The notes beneath the pieces are model-generated. The model saw only the letters and a list, made by a program, of their open reading frames with translations, did no database searches and was not told where the DNA came from. Shown here one piece after another: positions 11,501-22,338 of a stretch of DNA of 64,000 nt (position 1 is its first letter; the number at the start of each line of letters is the position of its first letter). This stretch comes from Entonaema liquescens. Its lineage: Eukaryota > Ascomycota > Sordariomycetes > Xylariales > Xylariaceae. Position numbers and translations under genes: made by a program. The stretch is from NCBI GenBank assembly GCA_902805475.1, contig CADCSX010000010.1:620001-684000 (forward strand), given 5' to 3'.

Positions 11501-12637
11501 CTAGTTATCCGACGTCCAGTCAACAACGTTGCTGTAGGGGCTGTCCCTAGCAGAGACGCCATTGACAATAAGTTGCTGGGTATCAGCGTTGAAGCAGTTG
11601 TCCACAATCTCAGCGCCATCGCACACGGGGAAAAGAGTCTTGTCAGACATGCGGCAGAACTTGCTATCCTGGAGATCTAAGAAGTCGGGGCCGTAGGATG
11701 TCTCGCTCTCGCAGAGCTCGACAGCTGTGTGTTGGACGTTCTTGCTGACGACCAGGCGGTTGAACTGGCTCTTGGGCAGGAAAGGGGCGACCGTGCTGTT
11801 GCTTCGAGGCAACTCGCGGCCGAACTTGGCGGACGTGGGGACTCGGGGCGGCGCATACGAATATCCGACCTTGCGGTCGGCGGCCTGCTGCTCGGAACGC
11901 TTGTTGTCGAGGACCCAGTAGGTGATGCCGCGCGGGTCCTGGACATCGTCGTACTTGTACATCTTGAACGGAGGGCCCCTGTTGCACAGGTAGTCGACCT
12001 TGTCGGCCATAGCGCCCTCGTCGGACGGGAGCTGCTCGCCGTCCTTGTTCACGAACTCGGGCCAGTGGACCTGGAATCCGCTCTGCGGCTGGTCGTTGTT
12101 GCCGTCGATCCACATGCAGTCGACCTTGCGGTTACTGCTGTCGATGTAGATGTTTGAGTAGTACCTAATTTTACCATCGTTAGTATCTAGCACTTATTGT
12201 GTTGTTGGGGAGGAGTTGAATTACCAAGTACCGCCGCATTGACGACCCCAGTCACCGACCCAGGTATATCGTTCGTTGCCCGGGAAAGTGACAGTGGCGT
12301 GTGCGATGCAGATAGCATCGTTGTTAGCCGAGAAAAGCGCGTACGCCGGCTGCTGGTTCGAGTCGTCGTTGTGGCTGATCTCGATATCACCGAAACCACC
12401 GTTCGAGACGTAGCCCGGGTCTACGTTGATACCGATGAACTTGCCGGCCTCGTTGAAGAGACGAACGTCAGGAAGGTCACCGCCGGCGTTGTTAAGACCG
12501 TTCGGAGTGTCTAATCCAACAGTGATCCTAACAGTCGACTTCGGGCCATCGTCTTTCGGGAAATGGTCAATTCCAAACTGTAGGATTCCAAGAACACCCG
12601 AAAGAACACCAATTGCTTCTATGACGCCTGCTGCCAT
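11501..12637 (-). CDS. Unrecognised 358-aa protein with hydrophobic N-terminal helix
   Basis: Two exons (12225-12637 and 11501-12164) join as CGGTW / YYSNIYID. The intron has donor GTAATT, an ACTAAC branch site and acceptor TTAG, so the model is firm although I do not recognise the family. The N-terminus is glycine-containing and amphipathic: MAAGVIEAIGVLSGVLGILQ, then FGIDHFP. It is not followed by a clear signal-peptidase site. Next comes a beta-rich region including TVRITVGLDTPNG and IGINVDPGYVS, and aromatic/cysteine segments (YTWVGDWGRQCGG, DYLCNRGPP). Eight or so cysteines and many Tyr/Trp suggest a compact, perhaps extracytoplasmic fold. The N-terminal helix might act as a membrane-active or assembly segment, but that is inference. 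Confidence 0.75.
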
Positions 12638-14019
12638 TTCGTCTTGTGGTGAGTGAGATGGATAAGAATATTTCGTAAAAACTTGAAAAGGAGTGTGGTA
12701 AATCGTGAAGATCTTAAAAGAATGTGAGGGCACCCAGGCCGTAAAGAATGTAAATAGTTGGATTCAAAGGAAAACCCTACTGGCTCATCAGCGACTTGTT
12801 GATGGTTGATACTGAGTGCTTAAGGAAGGGATATCGAGAGAGAATATATATCTTAAGGATTTACGAGATGACCTATAGGCATTCTGCTACGTTGCGGCGT
12901 CTATGACAATATCAATCATACATGGTGGATAGCTTGCCCTGACGCCCTGGCTGAAGGATCGTAAGGCCATGTCAAATGGCAATAATCCAAACCTAGCGGC
13001 TCTTCAGCCAAGGTCAGCCACCACCTGCAGGCTCGCATTCTATTGTCAAATCAAGAATATTTGTCAGGCCCTACTGATTAGTGCGGCTCTCAATGGTGAG
13101 GCATAAACAATGAAACGTTTCGCGCGTAGTCCGACGGGTATTTCGTGCATGAGGATTCCTTCGAGAAAGTAAAGTTAAGATGTGAGTATGACTAGAGATT
13201 ATCGAATAACTATTATGGAAGGTCAAGGTATTAGGGGGGTTGAGTAAGTGGTTGAAAGAGGAAATAGATTACACAAGTGCATCTTCAGCTCGATCTATTC
13301 CATGTATATCATGTGATATATCTTGATTAGAGCGACGGCAATGTTTAGTATAGATTGTGAAGCTATGGGGTACCGTTGCATTTTCTCGATCCGGTTCATG
13401 CTTTGCCACCCCCATCATCCAAGCTAATTGATCCAAGGCAATTCGGTTCTTTATGCACACCGCTGATTAGTTACACAGGCGAAGTAGATCTTGGCATCTA
13501 TCAGTCGTGTATTGATCTTCTATTAATATATCAAATGTATGGTCTCTGGTCCAATGATTTAATACCTTTTAGGCAGGTGACCTCTTATAATGCCTACCAT
13601 TTCTCGTAGCCTCAAATCATTTGTTTTGTTTTACTTAGTAAATAGTAAAAAGCTATGACCGCATACCTGTAAGGGGTTTCTGCCAAGGACCAGCCCAAGC
13701 CCTACGTCCTGAATCTCCATTCAGCTTGTGACCCTATCGAATTGCCTTCTTGAATTATATCTAGCCGCAAGCCTCCATTGACGCCGCAGCGCTTGAGGGC
13801 GCCAAACCACGCTATGGCCCCTGAGAATAACCGGATAGTAGCGGGAGTCTTGGAAGTTTCTAATTGAGAAGAGGGTCATTTTCTCGTAAAAATAATTCTC
13901 TTTGTCACCAACACATCTTTTAATATCTTCTTATCGATCTATTCCCCTGTTTGTTCTTTTACATTCTTCATTTTGTATCTCGATTCTTAGCATCACCAAT
14001 TCATAACTCCACCATCTCA
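12638..14019. other. Intergenic region between divergent genes
   Basis: About 1.4 kb that should hold promoters for both flanking genes. A pyrimidine-rich leader runs up to the ATG at 14020 (about 13900-13985). I see no convincing ORF, RNA or repeat. Confidence 0.5.
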
Positions 14020-15203
14020 ATGGGAAACTTACGCAAAGCTTTCGCTATCTCAGCACTGGCCGCTGCCGCTGTGCAGGCCCAAGATCTCAGCCAAACAATT
14101 GTTGGTTGTGCCGATCTTGAATGTCCGGCCAGCAGCCCAGGCAGCGTGGATGATAACTGCACGGTGGCAGATACCGGCTCTTTCCGCCTCGTCGGACTGA
14201 CACGCGTACCGACTGACAATGATGCTCTCTCGGGACTATCATGGACCAAGGGCTTCAATGTCGGCTCATCTGACAACAAGCGAGAATTCCGTAGCACGTT
14301 CTACCTGGGCACACCCCCGGATTTCCAGCTAGATAACTCTACAGGCGCATGCGCTGTCTTCCTTCATGGCGCATCTAAGAATATAAAATTCCCCGAAGAC
14401 AACAGCGAGCCTGCGCAAGGAACGTGCGCGGATGCCATGGGCTCTTCTTGTGTCGACGCACTGGTCTCGCGGGCCAGGACTTTGGTAAATGGATATAACA
14501 GCGGAGATGAGAAGCTCTCTGTCTCTGAGGCATGCTCAAGGCTGCAGAAAGATCTGGAAGACAGCAATGATGAAGCCTGTGCTCAGGCCTCGAAGGGACA
14601 TTGGAGTGATTTTACTAGTGTTGGTAAGTCTGAATAGCATCTCCTAAGAAAAAAAAAATGAGATGCGCTCGAAGTAATGAGCGCGATCATACTCTTTTTT
14701 CTCCCTATGCCGCGTTACAATAATAGTTAACCTTTACAATAGCTCTAAGTGGCGAGGACGCACCGCAACCCATCACCGAGCAGCAAAACTCGTCATCAAC
14801 CTGCTGGCCTATCATTCCGAAGCAGGATGATCTCACTCTGGTTAGCAAGTATAACTTCACGGTAAGTAGTCTACATCTCATACCTTCGGGTGTATTCATG
14901 TTATAGTGCCGTCTAACAAGCGAACAGGGAGGTGAAACTGCCGACGAGTTGGCAAGGGCTATGTTCGCTATCACGCCCATAATCACGGTCTTTTACTCGG
15001 CAGGTAACGGAAGTCTGGTCACTGATACCGAGGCTTCTCTGTCTTGCATCAAAGTCGTTGGACCCGCGAGAGCGTCTCTGCCTACCATGGACGATGGTTC
15101 CAACGACCATGACGGCAGCGGAGCTATGGGCCTATCGTCATCGCAGTCCCTGCTGTCAGCTGCGCTACTCGCAGTTGGTGCTGCATCTTTCATTGGAATT
15201 TAA
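14020..15203 (+). CDS. Secreted cysteine-rich protein, probable GPI anchor
   Basis: Exons 14020-14623, 14743-14861 and 14928-15203 give 332 aa. An in-frame ATG further upstream (13951) exists, but starting at 14020 yields a clean signal peptide: MGNLRKAFAISALAAAAVQA, then QDLSQ. The mature part has paired cysteines (VGCADLECP, DDNCTV, GACAVF, GTCADAMGSSCVDA, EACSRL, DEACAQ, STCWP, LSCIKV) and several N-glycosylation sites (DNCT, DNST, YNFT, GNGS). The C-terminus is a Ser/Gly spacer followed by a hydrophobic tail, SLLSAALLAVGAASFIGI, as expected for GPI attachment near DGSGAMG. Function unknown; it resembles uncharacterised fungal cell-surface proteins. It converges on the histidinol dehydrogenase gene (287 bp gap). 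Confidence 0.85.
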
Positions 15204-15490
15204 CATGACAAGCATTGCTTACGATAAGAGTATGCGGAGTCGGCGTTGTGGGATACGTGTGTAGGGTCAGATTGAAGGCATGTCATTAGTATTTGGAATT
15301 CAGCGAAGCATCATAAATAGAATGTACAAAAAGGGTAGCTATAAAATAATTTTGTACAATAGCGAACTATAGGGGGGCGGGAAAAAGGAGTCACTCCTAT
15401 TCTAAGCGTTTTGGTACTTTAGCGCATCACCAATGTTCACTTGTTACAACCAATGCGTTCAATTGATGCCCTCTGTATCCCATATATGTT

Positions 15491-16849
15491 CTATTTTCTG
15501 GCTTCGTCAATCCAAGGATAAGTATCTTGAAGATACTTATGGGCTCTTAAGTCACCAGACCTGGCATGCCCCTCAAAATTCTCAGCTCTCGAGCAACGCG
15601 CGCAAAGACGTCCGATCTCGCCACTCGCTTTCTCGTCCCTCACCTCTTGGTACGTCTGTGTTTTTAGATACTTGCCAACCCATAAACCACCAGTATATCT
15701 TCCTGCTTTCCGCGTGGGTAGCACGTGGTTTGTCCCGATGCACTTTCAAGAGGTTAAGCTTTTGTAGATGTGAATAGCAATAGTACTCACCTTATCACCA
15801 TATGAGACGCAGGTCTTTTCTCCAAGGAATAGGGAGCCGTAGTTCCTCATCTTCTCCAAGGCCTCTCTAGGATTCTGTGTTAGGATTTGCACGTGCTCGC
15901 TTGAATACACGTCCGCAAGATCATACGCCTCGTCTAGGTTATTCACTATAACCACCTCTCCGTAGTCTCGCCACGAAGTTCCTGCGAGTTCTGCCGTCGG
16001 CATGTCTTTTAGGATTTGATCGACGTATTTGATGGTCTGCTGGCCGACCTCCTCTGAAGTCGTTATCAGCACAGCAGGTGAATCCGGACCATGTTCGGCC
16101 TGAGAGAGCAAGTCTGTCGCGAGCGTAAAGGGGTCTGCGTGTTCATCGGAAACGATAAGAACTTCGGTTGGTCCAGCTAGGAGGTCAATACCAATTTCTC
16201 CAAATAACTGCCGCTTAGCCTCCGCAACGAAGGGGTTCCCCGGTCCGGCAATAAAATCCACCTTCTTAATCGACTCCGTCCCCAAAGCCATGGCGGCGAT
16301 GGCCTGTGTTCCTCCGAGCAAGAAGACCTCATCTGCTCCAGCAAAATGTGCTGCTGCGACAGTAGCATTAGGAATCTGACCCGAAATAGGAGGTGTACAA
16401 GCAACGACATGTTTAACACCAGCAACCTTCGCGGTCAATATTGTCATATGGGCAGACGCAAGCAGGGGATAACGACCGCCCGGTATGTAAGCGCCCGCCG
16501 TGCTAATAGGGTTATTTCTCTGGCCGAGGAACACCCCTGGTTGGATCTCGACCTCGAAGTCCTTGATGCTCGCCCTTTGAGCCTCAGCAAATCTCCGAAC
16601 ATTCTTCTGCGCTTCTTTGATATCTCCTATAGTTTGAGCCGGTACTTTAGATATGCATTCTTGTATTTGGCTCTCTGTCAACTTAAACGATGGTGGTGAC
16701 CATTTATCGAACTTTTCAGAATATGACCTCACGGCTCTATCACCGTTGGCCTTGATGTCGTCGATCACGCTCTTTACGATATCTGACACCTTTTGGTTGA
16801 TTGCGGTGTTCGCCACGAGACCAGCCGTCTTGATATGTCGGGCAACCAT
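15491..16849 (-). CDS. Stand-alone histidinol dehydrogenase family protein
   Basis: Two exons (15791-16849 and 15491-15742) encode 436 aa. They join as CVSYGDK / CIGTNHVLPT, the conserved HisD block. Other family blocks are AGAYIPGGRYPLLASAHMT, DFIAGPGNPFVAEAKRQLFG, IDLLAGPTEVLIVSDEHAD, LLSQAEHGPDSPA and AENFEGHARSGD. The family performs two NAD-dependent oxidations of histidinol to histidine, or of related alcohols in HisD-like enzymes. In ascomycetes the biosynthetic enzyme is usually the C-terminal domain of trifunctional His4; this protein is a separate, monofunctional paralogue, so it may use another substrate. A stop codon 12 nt upstream in frame fixes the ATG at 16849 unless a spliced leader exon exists. 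Confidence 0.93.
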
Positions 16850-17454
16850 CTTGCTTTTCTACGCAACACTGTTCCTCAAGGTCGAATTCTTGAGTAAAAC
16901 CAGACATTCTGGATGACCCCATGCAAAGACGACACATCACGGACTACAATTACTAGTTATTACCGTGAACTAAATATTATAATTACCTCGGATGTCCTTG
17001 TATCGTGGGGGGATGTGTCAATGTGGAGAGGAGGTGAGCGGGGGTAAAATAATCACCCAACGAATCGGGCGCGAAATCTAGTCCTCTTCACCTCTCAAGT
17101 CGGATCAATTGCCTTTGAGTAGACCGGCAGATCTCCAAATTCGCTATGCCCTGGATAGCGAAAAAGGTAAAGTGATAGGAGTACCTCGCCACCAAGAATC
17201 TACCTAGATAATCTATAACAGCAACCATAGCTCTAACGTTACGAGTATGGACAACGAGCGTAGTATGTCTTCAGGGGACAAGAGTTAATGGAATAACAGG
17301 AACTGATGTAAGGAATCGTCTCAGAGTCAATGCCCTATAAGATGAGTGTCCATTTAGAGTACCTATATTAACGCGTATTGCTGCTTGGAACATTCTCGAG
17401 ATTACTAGATAATCGTTACTGTCTTGGTTAAACCATCAATGGAGTACGACTTTC
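16850..17454. other. Intergenic region
   Basis: Promoter side of the histidinol dehydrogenase gene and 3' flank of the ankyrin gene. No ORF, RNA or repeat I can support. Confidence 0.5.
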
Positions 17455-17760
17455 CTAGCGCCCATCCAACGTACGACGTAACGTCCGTCCTAATTCATGT
17501 AGAGCGACATGACCATGGCGATGTGCATTTGGACCTACCCGTGGATGTATTGAAACCTTAGGACCACCATTAAAACTAATGATTTGAATTCTTCTTCTCA
17601 AGCAAAAGGAGGCGCCTTTACTTTCTAGTGGTGTGCTGTGATTTATAACCATTAAATCTTCTAGGGTATCTATAACTCCTGCCGACCCAGATAAAGCTTT
17701 CAAGCCCCAGACCGCGTCGTACTGCGCAAATATATCCAGCATGTCTATGGCAATATCCAT
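17455..17760 (-). other. Orphan reading frame just downstream of the ankyrin gene
   Basis: A 101-codon open frame starts with ATG at 17760, six bases past the stop of the F-box/ankyrin gene, in a different frame. It reads MDIAIDMLDIFAQYDAVWG, then LKALSGSAGVID. Extended upstream in its own frame it overlaps the end of the ankyrin ORF (SELTVEH before the ATG). It could be a last exon reached through an intron I cannot place confidently, a frame-shifted tail, or noncoding. The acceptor-like CAACAG near 17785 would put it in frame, but the only candidate donor (GTTCAA) is weak. Confidence 0.3.
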
Positions 17761-17765
17761 GTGCT

Positions 17766-20184
17766 CTACAGTAAGCTCGCTTTGGACTGTTGGGGATATT
17801 TGGCCACGTCTAATAGTCGAGTAATAAGGGATATGGGTGTAAAATGTTCTAGAAACCCTTGAACAAATTTCTGAACCACGAGGTCAGTCGCAGATTCGAG
17901 TAGCCTTTGCAGAACTTTTACGTGTGTCAAGTGACAGGCTGCGGCCATGAAGGCGATTTGCCGGGATTCGGGCACCTGCTGAAAAGAACTAGGGTGAAAT
18001 AGAATATCAAGGGCGCTTTCGGTGTGTGAGAGCAAGGTGGGCGAAATCATATTCAGATAGACTGGTGTAGTATCCGTGGGAACAAGATTCATGTTGATGT
18101 CAGCACCATATTCCATCAGAGACTTCAGATATACTTTTCTTGTCTCGGTGTCTTCGATCTTTAGTGCCTCAAGAAGAGGACACCGCTTTCCAGGCTCGAT
18201 GACGATATTAGGACTGATACCGCGTCCCAAGAGTTCTCGCAGCAAACCAATGTCTCTCTGGTAAGAAACAGCCCAGAACACCGACCGTCCATCACATGGG
18301 ATTCCCTTTTGAAGCAGAAGCATTGCTGCCTCAGTTGCTTGGTTGCTGCCCATTATGAGTTCCATGAAAGCGTGATCATTTTGAAGAATCCAGTTCCGCT
18401 TGTCAAGTTCGAGAAGTAATCTTAGCTGAAGGGGATCAGGCGCCTTGACCAGGTATCTAAACAGACGCGAGACCCGGCGTGAACAAAGCGCCAAATCGCA
18501 TTTCGAAATTATCAATTGCACAGCAGCTGAGTATCGTGCGCAGAATGCAAATTCTAGGGCGGACCAAGTCTGAGGCTCTTGCGGAATCTGATCCCCATAA
18601 ACATCTACTATAAGCATTGGGTTGGCTCCGTGATCGAGAAGAAGTTTGATTACGTCTAGAAATTTAGGGCGTTGCTCAGTTGTGAGTGTGCGGCATATAA
18701 AAAGTAAAGGGGAATCGCCCCTGAAGTTAGTGGCATCTACTTGTGCGCCATTTGCAATGAGCTTTTTGACAATTCGCGGAGAAGGATTCACACAGGCCGC
18801 ATGTAGGACGGTGAAGCCTAGCTTGTCTACGGCATTGACGTTTGCACCGTATTCTATAAGTAAGTCCATAGCCGACTCAATACTATTGCGAACCGCGACC
18901 ATAATAGGCGTGATTCCAGAGTCAGAACCATCCCTAGCCTCGATATCGGTTCCATTATCGAGCAGGTACTTTAACCAAGGTAAGCCATACTCGGGAAAGT
19001 CTCCTTGGTCTGCCTCCAAGCAAACCCCAACCTCGCGCCAATTGATTATGTTTCCCCATGGCATTCGAAGACAGATATGAATGAACGGTTTACGGGGGTT
19101 TGATTCGGACCAGACTATGTGCATGTCAATGGCATGTGACACCAGAGCACAATCCTATCAGGGTTTGGTCAGAATTGGGGCGAGTTAGAAGAAAGGAGTT
19201 TGAAGGATTAAACTGGAAGATGAGCCTTTTTTTTTTTTTCTTTTTTACCAGAGTCGTGGAACTTACTAGAGAAAAGCAAGTATGACGGTAATCATCCATA
19301 AGATGTGGGTTGTTAGGTTCGTGAAGGCTCAGTTCTTTTGCGGCTAACCATTTGCCACAAGTCAAGTCGTCTTCTAGTTTTATCTCCGTGTTGAAAAGGT
19401 ATCCCATAAGCCGGTAGCCGTATTTACTGACCTTATTCAACGGGCGTTGGAACAGACGGCGTAGACGTTCAAGACGATAATCAGGATCCAACCTATAGAA
19501 CCGCCGCATTCCTTCGTTCTTGGCCGCCGGCTTACCGGAACTAAGTATCAGTTTTGCGGTAGACAAATTCATCGCACAAATGGCGAGATGTAAGGGAGTC
19601 CAAGGCGGATTCGCAGTTGGGCTTATTTGGAGATTCCAAGCTCCTGGGCCGTATGAATGAAGTCTGCAGCTGCAGATGCCGATAGAATTCAAGGTGGGCT
19701 CGGCCCCTCTCCTAATCAACATGTCCACAATATTATCATGTCCTCTATATGCTGCGAGGTGCAGTGGGGTCGTTAACCAAAGACCATGCCATCCAGGGTC
19801 TATCTAGTCACGCTGGATCAAGCTGTTGCACTTGGGGGTATTGTGGGCTCTACCAATAGCTCGACGTGGAACTTTTGGGTATCTTGACATGTGGTATTGG
19901 CATCGAACAGACTTATCTATATGGCCGATTTGGTATTGATTTGGGTTGAGGCCAATGTCTAGGAGTAGTTTGACTACATTGGTATAACCTGAGAATGTAG
20001 CTAAGAGAAGATTCTCACCGAGTGAAGCTTTATCAAACCTGCCGATGACTCCGGGACTCTCCTTTATGATATAGTGAAGCCGACGATTTGTTAAAAATAG
20101 CGCGGCGATGTCTAAGATATCGAAGAGCTGCTCTATGATTTGGAAGAGGATCTCGGTGGGTAGCTCTGAAAGCAACGGCATCAT
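17766..20184 (-). CDS. F-box / ankyrin-repeat protein
   Basis: Three exons (19854-20184, 19267-19799 and 17766-19154) give 750 aa. The junctions rebuild IGDPGWHGLW and CFSLDCALVS; the second intron carries the long T/A tract near 19230. The N-terminus is an F-box (LSELPTEILFQIIEQLFD, residues about 5-45), which would bind Skp1 of an SCF ubiquitin ligase. Ankyrin repeats follow: GENLLLATFSGYTNVVKLLL, TPLHLAAYRGHDNIVDMLI, TPLHLAICAMNLSTAKLIL, GITPIMVAVRNSIESAMDLL, GFTVLHAACVNPSPRIVKKL and DVIKLLLDHGANP, with degenerate repeats after residue 500. Ankyrin repeats presumably recruit the target; it is not known. Such proteins are numerous and fast-evolving in Pezizomycotina. Confidence 0.87.
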
Positions 20185-20462
20185 GAGTTACTGATATGTC
20201 CTAGAAAAGTTCGTATAGAATAGAATCACTGATAATGTATAGGTATTTGACTATTGAATCACAAGTATCGTTTCTTGTCCTGATAACTTGAAAAGCTAGA
20301 TTAAGGAAGACGAGAATAAATAGGGGGAAACCATAACACCGAACATGATCAACGGGGAAAGGTCAAAGTGAGACGCATGTTATAAACTACATGTATGTGC
20401 CTGGGAAGGTAGGCGCGTGAATGAATCTTAGGTAGGTAGGTATAAATATCTTAACGTCATAG

Positions 20463-20499
<37 letters not shown>

Positions 20500-20973
20500 A
20501 AGTAAGTAAGAGCGAGAGAAATATGAGTATCGTGTGAGACTTCAAATATGGAAGTTGATGATTTAGATAGGTACCTGTTGATTTAGCGGAGCTGCAGTTT
20601 ACAGGTAAGCTAATACACGTATGTACGCTTGTCCAATTAAGGGGAAGATGCACTTAACCGCAGTAGAAAAAGATAAGAAATCCCTTATCGATATCGATTG
20701 CGTTGATATATTTAGCCACACTACTGCCACAGCTTGCCAAGTCGGTCTAGCGCTACACTTAACATTTAACTAACATAGGCGATTTTTCGGAGCCTTGCAG
20801 CCGGCCATTGGAGCATGACCAGGTTTTGCAAGTGTGACCTTGTCGATCGCATGCTAAACCACCGAAGCTCTTCAACTTCTTTCAACATTCGCCATCATCC
20901 CACCTTGGGATATCTTCATTCACCTTTAACCTATACCCACCTTCCCCTCCTCTTCCCGCCGAATAATTAGGGA
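20185..20973. other. Divergent intergenic region with microsatellite
   Basis: Separates the F-box/ankyrin gene from mS38. It contains the AG repeat at 20473-20499 and, near 20930-20960, the pyrimidine-rich leader of mS38. No gene seen. Confidence 0.6.
20473..20499. repeat. AG dinucleotide microsatellite
   Basis: About 13 uninterrupted AG units, preceded by a short AT run (20463-20472). Confidence 0.9.
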
Positions 20974-22062
20974 ATGATGTTACCCTCTTCGGTGCGGCGT
21001 GTGGTTTCCGCCGCACCTCAATCATCTTTGTTATCTAATTTAAGCCCCTCGAGCGCTCGAGCACCAGCCGCCTTGACCCTCTGTTGTAGTTCGAGGGGCC
21101 AGCAACGAAGGCGCTACTCTTCCTCGAAACCTTCGAGCCCCAACGACTCTCCTAAGGGTATTCCTGATGGCCAGGTCACTGCGTCTCCTTCTCAGTCTTC
21201 GAAACAAAGCGGAGAGAAGCGTAAGCGCAAAGGCAAAGAATGGATGGATATTCAGCAAAAACTCCCAAGTGTTCCTAGCACACAACATGTGCCACAAGAA
21301 GGTTCGTGTAGATTGAACCAGACTTCCTTTAGATATCCTCTGTAACTTCTAACCCCCATAATAGCTCTCGCTTTGTCGACCTTCTTCTCCTTACATCGAC
21401 CCATGTCCGTAACTCATAGTTTCCCTAAGACTATCACCGACGATGCGTTCGCACAAATCTTTGCCACTCGCACGAAAAACAATAAGTACGCCGATGTTAT
21501 GTCCACGCTGTCTAGGACCGTCGATGAGCTTGAACAGCCGATGCAAAATTTGGATCTGGACGCCCAGCAAAGTGGCGAAAGCATCACGGATCCCAACGGC
21601 GAATCAACGCACAAGATCGATCTCAAGCATCCCGATGGCACCCAGTCAAGCGTCTATGTCCAGCTTAATGCCATGTCCGGCCAATTTTACCATTCAGACC
21701 CCCTCCTTCCCCAAACCGAGACTGCCACTGAAGCGGAGACCACTTATGAGGAAGCGGAAGACCTCCCGCAGCATCGTGTTTATAAGGCCATGTTCACGCT
21801 TGAGGAGACCACGGACGAGAACGGCCAGGTACGAATTGTAGCGCATAGCCCTAAAGTAGTCGAAGAGCCAGCAGCACCGAGAACATTCCTCGAGCGCATG
21901 GCTCTTCGGCAGATTCGGTTGCGCGAGGAAGTACGCGGCCAGAGCCCCGATATGTACGCCATTAGCGTCCGCAGGCAACGGAAGCTAAAGATGAAGAAGA
22001 AGAAGTATAAGAAGCTGATGAAGCGAACGCGAAACGCTCGACGGAAACTAGATCGGGTCTAA
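20974..22062 (+). CDS. Mitochondrial small-subunit ribosomal protein mS38 (Cox24/AURKAIP1 family)
   Basis: Exons 20974-21301 and 21365-22062 give 341 aa (junction VPQE / ALALSTFF). The C-terminus is the diagnostic basic mS38 tail: SVRRQRKLKMKKKKYKKLM, then KRTRNARRKLDRV. In yeast this protein (Cox24/Qri5) sits in the mitoribosomal small subunit and affects COX1 expression. The N-terminus is a long Ser/Arg-rich mitochondrial presequence (SSVRRVVSAAPQSS, then GQQRRRYSSS). The middle part is acidic and low in conservation, as usual for the family. It converges on the agmatinase gene (276 bp). Confidence 0.93.
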
Positions 22063-22338
22063 GGCAAATGCTAGCCCCTCTGTACAAAAGAGCAAGCCCT
22101 AGCCGCCTACAACATAACACACTTTACCGCGGTACATCAAGTGGCTTGTCATAATGTGGTGTATAGGTCGGATCATTTCGATCCCTTTGTTCTAGGATTT
22201 CCCCCTCTAAACTAGACGGTAGCATACATTATTTGATTTTTCCCTCGGGGCATTCCTGTAGATATAATGCAACAGTTTCCAATCCAATCTCAAGTTAAAC
22301 AAGTTGTTAGACCCCATAGTCGATGATGAGATATATGA

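Noticed and set aside
11664..12157. Long ORFs on both strands overlapping the 358-aa gene
   Set aside because: They are frame shadows of the spliced gene, whose junction and branch site are clear; their proteins are Arg/Ala/Pro-rich and featureless.
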